Shown here: one piece after another, positions 26,609 through 35,669 of the stretch | How positions within the stretch are numbered: position 1 is the first letter of the stretch | How the letters are laid out: each line of letters begins with the position of its first letter | From: Methanolobus tindarius DSM 2278 | Lineage (GTDB): Archaea; Halobacteriota; Methanosarcinia; Methanosarcinales; Methanosarcinaceae | Reading direction: 5' to 3' | NCBI RefSeq assembly: GCF_000504205.1 | Contig: NZ_AZAJ01000001.1 | Location: 1-64,000 of the forward strand | Length of the DNA: 64,000 bases | Made by a program: the position numbers and the translations under genes | The notes under the pieces: generated by a model | What the model saw: only the letters and a program-made list of their open reading frames with translations | Told to the model about the DNA's origin: nothing | The model's database searches: none

Positions 26609-27469
26609 TCAAATCTCTTTCACAAGACGGAAACCAATGTAATTCATACGGCTTCCCTCACCGATACTTTCCCTTGCAGCGGAACGGCAGTTGACTTCAG
26701 CATTATCCCAGCTTCCACCACGGATAACTCTTCTGTCTACACCATTTGTCCATTCACTACCGTCAGTTGGTGCTTTGTTGTAATTACTGTGATATTCATC
26801 CTGCACCCATTCAGCAACGTTTCCATGCACATCATAGAGACCCCATGGGTTTGCTTCCTTCATACCTACCGGCCTTGTCTTGTCCTCAGAGTTATCATCG
26901 AACCAGCCATAATCAGGCATCATCGAAGCATCATCACCGAAAGAGAAAGCCGTGTCAGTACCTGCCCTTGCAGCATACTCCCATTCTGCCTCTGTGGGCA
27001 GGCGGTAGCTTTCAGTTCCTTCCATATCATTAAGAGCATCAATGAATTCATTAACCTGTGCCCAGGAGACTTTTTCTACCGGAAGGTACCCATCGCCTGT
27101 GAAGGAAGAAGGATTCTCACCCATAACTTCTTCCCACTGGTCCTGGGTTACTTCATAAACACCGATATAGAAATCATTTCCAATGGTCACCTGGTGAACA
27201 GGTCTCTCTTCCTTATCACTGTATTTTTCATCTTCAGGAGCACCCATCAGGAAATCCCCGGCAGATATCTTTACAAATTCCATGTCAATAGAATTAGTGA
27301 ATGTACTGTCATCAACTTCTGTTTCTTCAGGAGTTGAAACCACATCCTCTACAACTTCCTGGCTCTCTTCTTCATTAGCAGTGTCATCAGAACCTGTACA
27401 GCCACTTACCAGGACTGCAGCCAGAACTACAAGACACATTATAAAAGTCATGTAAGATCTTTTGATCAT
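26609..27469 (-). CDS. Lipoprotein with formylglycine-generating-enzyme (FGE/SUMF1) domain
   Basis: A 286-residue exported lipoprotein: the signal peptide ends in the lipobox VSGC (Cys at about 24), followed by an acidic linker. The FGE-sulfatase domain occupies residues about 65-285, with FVKISAGDFLMGAPEDE, YEVTQDQWEEVMG, RLPTEAEWEYAARAG, GNVAEWVQDEY and RVIRGGSWDN. Most such domains in prokaryotes are not sulfatase activators but bind or modify other partners. The paired cysteines of active FGE are not seen: only one Cys (NCRSAARES) lies in the domain's end. It stands alone between RHS and cobamide genes. Confidence 0.85.
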   Translation of the reverse strand: MIKRSYMTFIMCLVVLAAVLVSGCTGSDDTANEEESQEVVEDVVSTPEETEVDDSTFTNSIDMEFVKISAGDFLMGAPEDEKYSDKEERPVHQVTIGNDFYIGVYEVTQDQWEEVMGENPSSFTGDGYLPVEKVSWAQVNEFIDALNDMEGTESYRLPTEAEWEYAARAGTDTAFSFGDDASMMPDYGWFDDNSEDKTRPVGMKEANPWGLYDVHGNVAEWVQDEYHSNYNKAPTDGSEWTNGVDRRVIRGGSWDNAEVNCRSAARESIGEGSRMNYIGFRLVKEI

Positions 27470-27789
27470 AAACCTATCCTCATATGTATTTACTGTAATA
27501 ACAACCGAAATAACATTGGTTTTTGTCCAAAACCTGATTTAAATGCTTTGGTTTATTCCGAAAAACAAGTAAGACGACTTTCAGTAAAAAGTTCAGTAAA
27601 AAACATAAAACCTAGAAATGAATTGAATGGCACCTTTTATTCGTTAAAAGGTGCCTGTGAGTTCTCCAACCAACACACAATAAGACAATTCCAACCTGTC
27701 TCTAAGATTATTAGTAATTATGAGATATAAAGTGTACGGATATTGTAATTAAATATCATTAACAATATTTTACTCTAACATATCCTCAT
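27470..27789. other. Intergenic, AT-rich
   Basis: These 320 bases hold the promoter side of the FGE-like lipoprotein gene and the downstream end of cobY. A 60-codon frame on the plus strand (27548-27730, TTG start) has no ribosome-binding site and no recognisable composition, so I do not call it. A pair CACCTTTT/AAAAGGTG at 27630-27652 can form a hairpin. Confidence 0.4.
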
Positions 27790-28425
27790 TTAATTCTTGA
27801 TCGAATTAGCATCCCGCTCAAGAATCATTTCTTTACATCTTTTAAGATCATCAGCCGTATTGATATTAAGAGCAAATTCAACATCATCCATCACAAGACT
27901 GACATAATCCTGCTCATGATCTACATCCTTTCCATCAAGTATGTTAACGCCTGAAGGAACTATCAGCTTTCCTTCACCACCCCAATTAAACACCGTATCA
28001 GGCCTTATACCAAGGCTTTTACAAACAGATATCGGAGAAAATATAGACATAGCCGGCTTACCACATACCTTATATTCAGCTATTACCTTTTCAAGAAGCT
28101 CAGGAGTAAGCAGAGGTAAATCAGACATTAGTACCATAAGCGGATCGCTTATACAGGCGGCCTTCACAGCATATACCATATCACCAACATAGTTGCCACC
28201 ACCTGTTGGTATCACCTGTACTTTACCATCATATTCTTCTTCCACATAAGATGCGGTTTTAGGGGTTGCCGGGGATACAGCAACGTAAATGTCGCCTATG
28301 TTTTCTGTTTTTTGCAGCGCATCGATTACATATGATATCAGAGGCTTTCCAAGTAACTCGACACAGGGTTTTTCCCCCATACCAAGCCTGCTTCCAAATC
28401 CCCCTGCCATTATTATAGCGTCCAA
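27790..28425 (-). CDS. cobY: GTP:adenosylcobinamide-phosphate guanylyltransferase
   Basis: A 211-residue nucleotidyltransferase that activates adenosylcobinamide phosphate with GTP in cobamide nucleotide-loop assembly; archaea use CobY in place of bacterial CobU. The N-terminus is the nucleotide-binding signature IIMAGGFGSRLGMGEKPCVELLGKPL, here noted as MAGGFGSRLGMGEKP, and Mg ligands probably lie in LMSDLPLL. The GXXD-type C-terminal NINTADDL is typical. It overlaps cobS by 13 nt. The function is secure from family and context. Confidence 0.92.
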   Translation of the reverse strand: MDAIIMAGGFGSRLGMGEKPCVELLGKPLISYVIDALQKTENIGDIYVAVSPATPKTASYVEEEYDGKVQVIPTGGGNYVGDMVYAVKAACISDPLMVLMSDLPLLTPELLEKVIAEYKVCGKPAMSIFSPISVCKSLGIRPDTVFNWGGEGKLIVPSGVNILDGKDVDHEQDYVSLVMDDVEFALNINTADDLKRCKEMILERDANSIKN

Positions 28426-29234
28426 ACAATACCTCCATACATCACTACCAATGTCACGGCTATAAGTGCGATTATCCTTCCTACCTCATTGGAAGCACCG
28501 ATAACATCACCATTTACGCCACCAAAATGTCTCTTGCTGATATTGAGCAATACAAAAGTTGCCAGTATAGCTGCAATGAATGGAATTATACCAGTCATAC
28601 CAAAACCAAAATAAAATGACATTGCAACACAGGCAACAATACCAATTACAAATCCTATAAGGTATTTAGGTACTGTGGTATTCTCGATAAGTATTGATCC
28701 CAGTCCTTCATGTATTGATTTACCGAATGCGGCAACTGTCAGCATGGACTGCATAGCACTAATCTCTGAGACAAACATTGCAAAGAAGAATATTTTTGCA
28801 ACGTCGGCAACAGATGCGTATGCAATGGCAGACTGTTCATTTAATGCCATCAGAGTCGCATAAAATGCAATAATAATAAGAGCGGCATAAGCAACACCAC
28901 CTATTCCTAAGGACATATCCTTCAGTGCTTTAAGTTTCTTTTCCACAGAACCATGAGCTGTAAGACCATCACCAAGGTCTGCCACTCCATCCAGATGGTT
29001 CAGTCCCGTAATATAGTAAACGAATGCTATTACAAGCACAGAGGCAATAGATATTGGAAGATAACTTACAAGAAGATAAGCAACTGCACCCATTAACAAT
29101 CCAAGAACAATTCCCACTACCAGATGCAGGTATGTTCTTTTGAAGAACTCATCGAGTCCTTCCATGGTGATACCTACAGGAATTGTAGAAAGGAATCCGA
29201 AACTTGATCTGAGAGCTAATAAGAATCCGTTCAT
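28413..29234 (-). CDS. cobS: Adenosylcobinamide-GDP ribazoletransferase (cobalamin 5'-phosphate synthase)
   Basis: A 273-residue integral membrane enzyme joining alpha-ribazole (phosphate) to adenosylcobinamide-GDP. It has about seven hydrophobic segments and the family motif GLNHLDGVADLGDGLTAHGS near residues 66-85, whose aspartates bind the metal. It overlaps cobY (13 nt) and cobZ (ATGA, 4 nt), so the three genes are translationally coupled. Its early motif SSFGFLSTIPVG is also typical of CobS. Confidence 0.95.
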   Translation of the reverse strand: MNGFLLALRSSFGFLSTIPVGITMEGLDEFFKRTYLHLVVGIVLGLLMGAVAYLLVSYLPISIASVLVIAFVYYITGLNHLDGVADLGDGLTAHGSVEKKLKALKDMSLGIGGVAYAALIIIAFYATLMALNEQSAIAYASVADVAKIFFFAMFVSEISAMQSMLTVAAFGKSIHEGLGSILIENTTVPKYLIGFVIGIVACVAMSFYFGFGMTGIIPFIAAILATFVLLNISKRHFGGVNGDVIGASNEVGRIIALIAVTLVVMYGGIVWTL

Positions 29235-29839
29235 CCTGCTATCACATCACTTTTGCTTTCAGGATCTGGTTTCTTCTTGCTTTCATTCTTAGCCTTTTCA
29301 GCTGCTTCTGCCATTGCTCTTGTGTACATGTTGGCAGATACGCCGCCTATTAGACCACCGATTATGTCATCCATGAAGGGACCAAGCTTTGCAAGAATTC
29401 CAGGTTTTTGTTTGTCAAAACGTACAAACTCAAACATTCCTTTATCACCACTGATATACTTGGAAATACTCATGCCAAGGACTTCATCAGCAATTATGAA
29501 TGTAAGATCTTTTTCGTATGAACTTCTGCTGATATTGGGTAAACGCCCTTTTTGACCTTCTTTTTCAAGTAAAACACCAGAATAGATAAGAAGACAAAGG
29601 TTAGGATCGGATACTGCGATGTCAAGTTCTTTAAGGAACTTTTCCTCTGCAAGTTCTCTTGTCTCTATACCCGGATGTGGTGCATAAAGCTCAAGCGCCG
29701 CATCAACAAGCATCTGAACTGTTATTCCTTCCTCTTCAAGGATCTCGATTATATCCCTGGTGATCTCACCATCCAGTTCCCTGGACTGGTTCTTTTTCAG
29801 GTCTTTTGATTCTATATCCGATAATTTCATTGCCATCAC
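29231..29839 (-). CDS. cobZ: Alpha-ribazole-5'-phosphate phosphatase, archaeal CobZ
   Basis: A 202-residue protein with PgpA-like (phosphatidylglycerophosphatase A) fold features: the EKDLTFIIADEVLGM stretch and PFMDDIIGGLIGGVSANMY near the C-terminus. In Methanosarcina mazei, CobZ is the non-orthologous replacement of bacterial CobC and dephosphorylates alpha-ribazole phosphate. Position directly before cobS with an ATGA overlap agrees. GTG 29839, ATG 29836 and ATG 29830 are all possible starts; GTGATGG before ATG 29830 could be the ribosome-binding site. It is 115 bp downstream of cbiB. Confidence 0.88.
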   Translation of the reverse strand: MMAMKLSDIESKDLKKNQSRELDGEITRDIIEILEEEGITVQMLVDAALELYAPHPGIETRELAEEKFLKELDIAVSDPNLCLLIYSGVLLEKEGQKGRLPNISRSSYEKDLTFIIADEVLGMSISKYISGDKGMFEFVRFDKQKPGILAKLGPFMDDIIGGLIGGVSANMYTRAMAEAAEKAKNESKKKPDPESKSDVIAG

Positions 29840-29954
29840 TTCGGGGAGATTTCTTTATAAGATTGTTGTTTGAGATTGGATTGTTATGATTGTTATATTT
29901 CCGGATTTCAATTCTTAGATTTGAATATCAGATGTAATTGTGATTTTAAACACA

Positions 29955-30935
29955 TTATAGTATAATTATTAATGAAGATGCGATAATCGCAAAGAATGAT
30001 GCCACAAGGATTATCCAGGATGTGAGTTTGATATCCTCTGACACAGGATAAACAAAACCATCACCAAGAACATAGGTGTTTGGTTTTTCCAGTTTTATTT
30101 TCAGGGCACCTGCAATTGAAGCCATTGGAAAACCTGAATTAGGAGAGGGAGTTTTTAGCCCATCCATGATACCTGTTTTAAGAGCAGTCCTGTAATCCGG
30201 AATCTTGACTTTACGATATACCAGACTCACAACAAGAGTTGCAGCTGACAGGAAGAGCACAGAAAGACGTGCAGGTATCCAGTTAAGTACATCATCAAAC
30301 TTCGCAGAGAACCAGCCTACTTCAAGGTGGCGTTCATCTGTGTATCCTACCATGGAATCCAGAGTGCTTGTAGCTTTGAAAATGTATGCAGCAATGAGCC
30401 CGTATGGACCGAAACAGGCATAGAACAACAAAGGAGAAAGAATTCCATCCACATAATTCTCTGAAGTTGTCTCGATTATTGCCGAAGAGACCTGTCCCTC
30501 TTCCAGCTTTGAAGTATTTCGACTTACATACATTGAAAGCTTCTGCCTGGCACTGTCAAGTTTACCTGCATCCAGTTCTGTTCTTACTTCATTAGCTGCA
30601 CCATAAAGGCAGCGAATTGCAAATGTTGCCTTAAGGAAATAAGCAGCCACAAGATAACGAAGAACAGCTGGAATGGACTCAATACTCATGAATAACATTG
30701 TAAGATAAGCAATCAGACACCCGAAAAGTATCGTTGTCAGACCAATGAATATTCCATAAAGTCTGCGATTGCTTTTAGGTATATTTTTCTTGAAAAAGCC
30801 TATCAACCTGCCCATCCAGACAACAGGATGGACTGCAAATGGAGGTTCACCAACTGCAATATCAAGGACATAGGCTAGAAGAAGCACTATAACCAGTTCA
30901 CTGGCCTCTGGCTGTACCGGCACCGGCAGGATCAT
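29955..30935 (-). CDS. cbiB: Adenosylcobinamide-phosphate synthase
   Basis: A 326-residue membrane protein that attaches (R)-1-amino-2-propanol O-phosphate to adenosylcobyric acid. Family signatures are DIAVGEPPFAVHPVVWMGRLI near the start (read DIAVGEPPF and HPVVWMGRLI), SSAIIETTSENYVDGILSPLLF in the middle (ENYVDGILSPL) and SPNSGFPMASIAGAL near residue 280. It has about five transmembrane segments. ATGA overlap with the upstream cobD (30932-30935) shows coupling to the enzyme that makes its aminopropanol phosphate substrate. Archaeal genomes sometimes label the gene cobD. Confidence 0.93.
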   Translation of the reverse strand: MILPVPVQPEASELVIVLLLAYVLDIAVGEPPFAVHPVVWMGRLIGFFKKNIPKSNRRLYGIFIGLTTILFGCLIAYLTMLFMSIESIPAVLRYLVAAYFLKATFAIRCLYGAANEVRTELDAGKLDSARQKLSMYVSRNTSKLEEGQVSSAIIETTSENYVDGILSPLLFYACFGPYGLIAAYIFKATSTLDSMVGYTDERHLEVGWFSAKFDDVLNWIPARLSVLFLSAATLVVSLVYRKVKIPDYRTALKTGIMDGLKTPSPNSGFPMASIAGALKIKLEKPNTYVLGDGFVYPVSEDIKLTSWIILVASFFAIIASSLIIIL

Positions 30936-32434
30936 AGATTTTGCTCCATAACTTCCTTCCAGGCTTTTCTGATACTTTCATCGCTAAGACCTTCAGCAAT
31001 GAAAATGGATAACAGGTCATCAACTATCTTTTCCTCATGAACGATAGTACAGTTCAGGCAGCTCCACACCTGACCGCCGCTTGAGCTTTCAATCCAGTTG
31101 CCACCTGTGCGACTGTCCTCACACGGATAGAACGGACAGAAACAGAAGGTGCAGTCCTGTCCTTCAAAATGGCATGGGTAATAGTCACAGTCAATATTGC
31201 TTCCTTTACGACCATCTTTTGCAGCTACCTTAATGTTTTCATGAAGCTGCATCTCTGCCTGTTCCCTGCCCCATTCATAAATCACCTGACGGATTGTATC
31301 TGCAATGCGTTCATTCTCTTCCCTTGTGCGTATTGCCACTCTTATGTGATTCTTGCCATTATTCTGGAAAGACTCACAATCACGTATCAGTACACCATGA
31401 GATGCCATTCTTTCTGCAAGTTCTGATGAATTGAGTGAGAGATCAGTAATATCAACATAAATGTAATTTACACAGCTCTCAGCAGGTTTGAATCCCCTGC
31501 GGGAGAGTTTATCCATAAGGAATTCACGTTCCTGTTCTATGAAAGCTCTTGAATCAAGGAGATACTTGCTGTTCACACCGCCCTTCATACTTAGCAAGGC
31601 AGTAGCAATTGTATCTGAAACACATCCCATGTTCCAGGAAAGTCTTGCATTGTTAAGCACACATGCAAATTTAGAAGAAGCAACTCCAAATCCCATTCTG
31701 ATTCCCGGAATTGCAAATGATTTTGTTAAAGAACGCTGGATGAAAAGATAATCGTTGTTTTCCACAAGATACGCAACACTCTGCTCCGGTTCTGCCAGTT
31801 CAATGTAAGCCTCATCCACAAAGAGTATGGTCTTTTGAGCTGCACATTGTTCTGCAAGCTTTTCCATCTTTTCTCTGTCAAACAATTTTCCGGTCGGGTT
31901 ATTAGGATTACACACAAAGATTATCTTGGCTTCTGCAAGAATCTCATCTTCAAGATTGAAGATACCATCCTGATCGATGTACTTAATTTTGGCACCCATT
32001 ACACTGCATTGTAATTCATATTCACTGAAGGTAGGTCTTGGAATTAGTACAACATCACCTTCAGCTACAACACACTCTGCCACCAGTCGTATAATCTCAG
32101 TTGAACCGTTTCCGGGAATAATGTTCTCATAGGTCATTCCCATTCCAACAAATTCTGCTGCAGCCGTGCGGTACTCAAGATAGCGGTTGTCCGGATACTG
32201 CTCAAGTTTTTCAAGTCCTTTATCCAGAAGCTCCTGTAAATTCAGCTCAGGCTCCGGCTGGTCAAAAGGAGTTCCTAATGGATTAAGACTTGCACTTGCA
32301 TCCAGAATATCAGATTCGGGAATGCCGTATTTCTGGGAACTTTTTCTTATCAGCCCACCATGAACACAGGGTTCAAGGCTTAGAAGATATTTTTTTACCG
32401 GAAGCGGTGATCTTTGGTCTGTCACAATAATCAA
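30932..32434 (-). CDS. cobD: L-threonine-O-3-phosphate decarboxylase with C-terminal Cys-rich domain
   Basis: A 500-residue protein. Residues about 20-385 are a fold-type I PLP enzyme: PGNGSTE, NPNNPTGK, VDEAYIEL (D207, Y210) and the Schiff-base lysine in RSLTKSFAIPGIRMG (K238). Residues 400-500 form a domain with about ten cysteines (CDYYPCHF, CTFCFCPFYPC, WSCLNC). The homologous M. mazei protein MM2060 was reported to be a bifunctional threonine kinase/decarboxylase, the extra domain being needed for the kinase part. It makes aminopropanol phosphate for CbiB, to which it is coupled by ATGA. All PLP residues are present, unlike in the paralogue upstream. Confidence 0.9.
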   Translation of the reverse strand: MIIVTDQRSPLPVKKYLLSLEPCVHGGLIRKSSQKYGIPESDILDASASLNPLGTPFDQPEPELNLQELLDKGLEKLEQYPDNRYLEYRTAAAEFVGMGMTYENIIPGNGSTEIIRLVAECVVAEGDVVLIPRPTFSEYELQCSVMGAKIKYIDQDGIFNLEDEILAEAKIIFVCNPNNPTGKLFDREKMEKLAEQCAAQKTILFVDEAYIELAEPEQSVAYLVENNDYLFIQRSLTKSFAIPGIRMGFGVASSKFACVLNNARLSWNMGCVSDTIATALLSMKGGVNSKYLLDSRAFIEQEREFLMDKLSRRGFKPAESCVNYIYVDITDLSLNSSELAERMASHGVLIRDCESFQNNGKNHIRVAIRTREENERIADTIRQVIYEWGREQAEMQLHENIKVAAKDGRKGSNIDCDYYPCHFEGQDCTFCFCPFYPCEDSRTGGNWIESSSGGQVWSCLNCTIVHEEKIVDDLLSIFIAEGLSDESIRKAWKEVMEQNL

Positions 32435-32486
32435 AGCATGTAGAAATCAGGGAATATATTAACCTGCTCAGCTTAACTCCACAGAA

Positions 32487-34001
32487 TCAAAGCAGGGGCT
32501 CAATGATCTCCTTCCATGCCCTCCTTATATTATCATCAGTGTCTCCATCTGCCATCAGTGCATCAAGCACCATTTTGGCAACTTTTGGTCTATGCAATAA
32601 AGTACAATGTTCGCAGCTCCACACCTGCCCTCCGGTGGAGCTTTCGATCCATTTGCCTCCTGTCCGTTCTTCCTCGCATGCATAAAACGGACAGAAACAG
32701 AAAGTACAATCCTGCCCGGTAAAATGGCAGGGATAATATTCACAGGTACCACGGCCTGCACAGGAACTTCCACCGTGCTCTATGGTCTCTTCTAGTTTTT
32801 CCCTTGCATCTTCCCTGCTGGTTTCAGCAAAGACAGTATCAAGAGTGTGTATTAATTTTTCGAAATCATCCCTTAAGCGGACTGATATTCTCACATAACG
32901 TTTATTCCCGTCAAAGAAATCACTACATTCGCGTATCAATATTCCATGCAGAGCCAGCCCTTCACTGAGTCTAACAGAATCAAGGAAGAGATCCTTTACG
33001 TCAATGAGTATATAATTAGTACTGCTTTCAACAGGATCAAAACCGTAAATTCCTGAGAAACGTTTGACTATGTATTCTCTTTCTTTTTTAATAAACTCAC
33101 GGGATCTTTTAAGATATTCACTATTAGGACCACCTGGCATGCTAAAGAAAGCCAGGGCTATAGCTTCGTCTGTCACACCGATGTTCCATGAAAGACGTGC
33201 AGCATTGAGTATGTTTGCAAGAGAAAGGGATGCAATTCCATATGCCAGTCTGATTCCCGGCATTGCCGTAATGTTTGATACCGACCTTATTACGAAAAGA
33301 TAATCATTATCCAACGTCAGGTCAGCAATACTCATATCAGGATCAGACAGTTCAATTGCTGATTCATCAACAATAAGCAAAGTACCATGTTCAGCACATT
33401 TTCGGGCAAAAACGGAAAGCTTATCCCTGGGTACAAGACGGCCTGTGGGATTATTCGGATTGCCAAGAATAATAACCTTAGCCTTATCAAGTGTCATTTT
33501 TGGAAGATTTAATAATTCATCAGTAGTAAAAGAATGGATGCGTGCTCCGAAAATCCCTGATATATGGCGATACTCACCGGATGAAGGTGAAGTGGTGATT
33601 ACAATATCATCTTCATTGACAACGGTTTCCATAATCAGACGTAAAAGTTCACATGTACCATTTCCAGGCACAATATTGTCTGCAGAAATATTTTGACCAA
33701 TATAAGCAGCAGCAGCCTTTCTGAGTTCCAGGTACCTGTTATCAGGATACTGTTCTATCCTTTCTGTAGATTCAAAAACAGCTTGTTTCAGGTCAAGGTT
33801 ACTTGCCTGGAAATTGAACGGTGTGCCAAGTGGATTCGTGTTGGAACTGAAATCAAGAATATCTGATTCGGGACCTTTGAATCTCATTGCCAGATCATGA
33901 GTCCTCCCGCCGTGTTTCCTTGCCTGCAGTGCAAGCAAATAATGCTTCAAATGAAGTGGAAAATTTTTTCGGTACACACTTATCAACTGGTGGTTACGCA
34001 C
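32487..34001 (-). CDS. CobD paralogue with degenerate PLP site and intact Cys-rich C-terminal domain
   Basis: A 504-residue paralogue of the downstream gene, alignable over its whole length. The PLP lysine is replaced: RSLTKSFAIPGIR of CobD reads RSVSNITAMPGIR here, so position 243 is Asn (codon AAC at 33275-33273). The Tyr that contacts the PLP hydroxyl is also changed (VDEAYIEL to VDESAIEL, A215), and the FSEYE loop is lost. NPNNPTG, D212 and the C-terminal cysteines (CEYYPCHF, CTFCFCPFYAC, WSCEHC) are kept. It cannot form the internal aldimine, so decarboxylation is not expected; kinase, substrate-binding or regulatory function is possible. 52 bp separate it from cobD, so it probably heads the cobamide transcript. 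Confidence 0.85.
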   Translation of the reverse strand: MRNHQLISVYRKNFPLHLKHYLLALQARKHGGRTHDLAMRFKGPESDILDFSSNTNPLGTPFNFQASNLDLKQAVFESTERIEQYPDNRYLELRKAAAAYIGQNISADNIVPGNGTCELLRLIMETVVNEDDIVITTSPSSGEYRHISGIFGARIHSFTTDELLNLPKMTLDKAKVIILGNPNNPTGRLVPRDKLSVFARKCAEHGTLLIVDESAIELSDPDMSIADLTLDNDYLFVIRSVSNITAMPGIRLAYGIASLSLANILNAARLSWNIGVTDEAIALAFFSMPGGPNSEYLKRSREFIKKEREYIVKRFSGIYGFDPVESSTNYILIDVKDLFLDSVRLSEGLALHGILIRECSDFFDGNKRYVRISVRLRDDFEKLIHTLDTVFAETSREDAREKLEETIEHGGSSCAGRGTCEYYPCHFTGQDCTFCFCPFYACEEERTGGKWIESSTGGQVWSCEHCTLLHRPKVAKMVLDALMADGDTDDNIRRAWKEIIEPLL

Positions 34002-34147
34002 AGGAGCTATATTAAACTATTCAAGTTGAGTTGTGCAAAAGCCCACAGAATACGCATACCTGAGATAAAGCAATAAATACTGGTAACGCAAATCTCTATC
34101 ACAAGTTCTTCAGGAACAGTAAATTGATTGAATTAGAGGAATGATAG

Positions 34148-34930
34148 ATGGCTGATGAAATAGATTATAAGATTATTGGCGACGACATGCAGCTTGTAGA
34201 GATAGAACTGGATCCTAACGAAGCTGTAAGAGCAGAAGCCGGTGCTATGATGTATATGGGCCCCGGAATCAGAATGGAAACCTCTACCGGCGGCGGGCTC
34301 CTTAAAGGTTTAAAACGTGCTGTAACAGGCGAAAGCTTCTTTATAACGAGTTTTGTCCATGAAGGAGAAAATAAAGGATATGTGGCATTCGGAGCACCAT
34401 ACCCCGGTAAGATAATACCACTGGACCTCAGTAAGTTCGGAGGTAGTTTCCTCTGTCAGAAAGATTCGTTCCTCTGTGCTGCAAATGGAATTGAAATTGA
34501 AATGGCACTTACAAAGAAAATAGGAGCAGGACTTTTCGGAGGAGAAGGATTCATACTCCAGAGACTGAAAGGTAATGGAATGGCCTTTGTACACGCAGGT
34601 GGAGCCATTGTAGAAAAAGATCTGGCACCCGGAGAGACAATCAGAGTGGATACCGGATGTCTTACCGCATTTGAGGAAACTGTGGGATACGATATTACAT
34701 GGGCAGGCGGTTTTAAGAATGCACTCTTTGGAGGCGAGGGGCTTGTACTGGCAACACTTTCCGGACCTGGAAAAGTATACCTCCAGAGCCTGCCGTTCTC
34801 ACGTCTTGCAGACAGGATAGTTGCTGCATCAAGATACATGAACAGCAGCCAGCGAGAAGAATCCTCAGGAATTGCAGGCATCGGCAGCAGTGCACTGGGA
34901 AGCATTCTTGGTGGAGACCGCTCTTTCTAA
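34148..34930 (+). CDS. AIM24/TIGR00266 family protein
   Basis: A 260-residue beta-rich protein with the family's repeated Gly motifs: AVRAEAGAMMYMGPGI, GGGLLKGLKRAVTGESFF, AGLFGGEGFILQRLKG and NALFGGEGLVLATLSGPG. The family (AIM24 in yeast mitochondria, TIGR00266 in prokaryotes) has a tryptophan-RNA-binding-attenuator-like fold and no settled function. The ATG lies 6 nt after an AGAGGAA ribosome-binding site. It is divergent from the CobD paralogue across 146 bp and precedes a phosphoesterase by 40 bp. Confidence 0.85.
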   Translation: MADEIDYKIIGDDMQLVEIELDPNEAVRAEAGAMMYMGPGIRMETSTGGGLLKGLKRAVTGESFFITSFVHEGENKGYVAFGAPYPGKIIPLDLSKFGGSFLCQKDSFLCAANGIEIEMALTKKIGAGLFGGEGFILQRLKGNGMAFVHAGGAIVEKDLAPGETIRVDTGCLTAFEETVGYDITWAGGFKNALFGGEGLVLATLSGPGKVYLQSLPFSRLADRIVAASRYMNSSQREESSGIAGIGSSALGSILGGDRSF

Positions 34931-34970
34931 CTGAAAAGTTAACAGTAGTACAAACCGGAGATTACAAAAA

Positions 34971-35636
34971 ATGAGATTGTTCGCTATAGCAGACCCGCAT
35001 GGAAACTATTCCAGGATAGAAGCACTGCTAAAGATTGCAGGTGACGTGGATCTGATATTGATAGCAGGTGACATCACAAATTTCGGACCGGATGAAAAGG
35101 CACTTGAACTTTTTGAAAAGTTCAGCCAGCAAATACTTGCTGTCCCCGGCAACTGTGATAATCAGTCTATTATCAAAGTGATTGAGAAATCAAAAGCCAC
35201 TAACCTGCATAAAAGATCAATCTCAATAGATAGTGTCAGGTTTATAGGTATGGGAGGATCTAACCCCACCCCTTTCTGCACACCATTTGAAATAGAAGAA
35301 TGTGATTTTGAAGATAACGTCAACAGCATGCTGGAAGAGGTAAAAGCAGATGAAGTACTTGTGACCCTTACACATACTCCTCCTTTTGGGGTGCTTGACA
35401 TGGTAGGGGATACAAATGTAGGATGCAAGGCACTCAATATATTTCTTGAAAGAGCTGACCTGATGGTGTGTGGACACATACATGAAGCAAGGGGAGTGGA
35501 GAAGGCTGGAAAAACCACAATTGTCAACCCAGGGATGGCTGCTTTGGGATTTGCTGCTGTTATAGACATTGAAATTCAAAATAATACTCCAATTATAAAT
35601 GTTCAACTTATAGAAAGTGATAGTGAAGTTATTTAA
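34971..35636 (+). CDS. Calcineurin-like metallophosphoesterase
   Basis: A 221-residue phosphoesterase. Metal-binding motifs in order are D-x-H (IADPHGNYS, about 7-15), GD (LIAGDITNFGP, about 33-42), GNCDN (about 60-64), H in TLTHTPPFG (about 130) and GHIH (CGHIHEARG, about 166-169). These are the five canonical motifs for a two-metal centre. It is close to the YfcE/MJ0936-type family in size. The substrate is unknown. A lipoprotein gene follows 33 bp later. Confidence 0.9.
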   Translation: MRLFAIADPHGNYSRIEALLKIAGDVDLILIAGDITNFGPDEKALELFEKFSQQILAVPGNCDNQSIIKVIEKSKATNLHKRSISIDSVRFIGMGGSNPTPFCTPFEIEECDFEDNVNSMLEEVKADEVLVTLTHTPPFGVLDMVGDTNVGCKALNIFLERADLMVCGHIHEARGVEKAGKTTIVNPGMAALGFAAVIDIEIQNNTPIINVQLIESDSEVI

Positions 35637-35669
35637 CCATCGGAAATATATTCTAATGCAGGTGATCCA

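Noticed and set aside
27548..27730. 60-codon frame on the plus strand
   Set aside because: TTG start without ribosome-binding site, no recognisable composition, AT-rich intergenic sequence.
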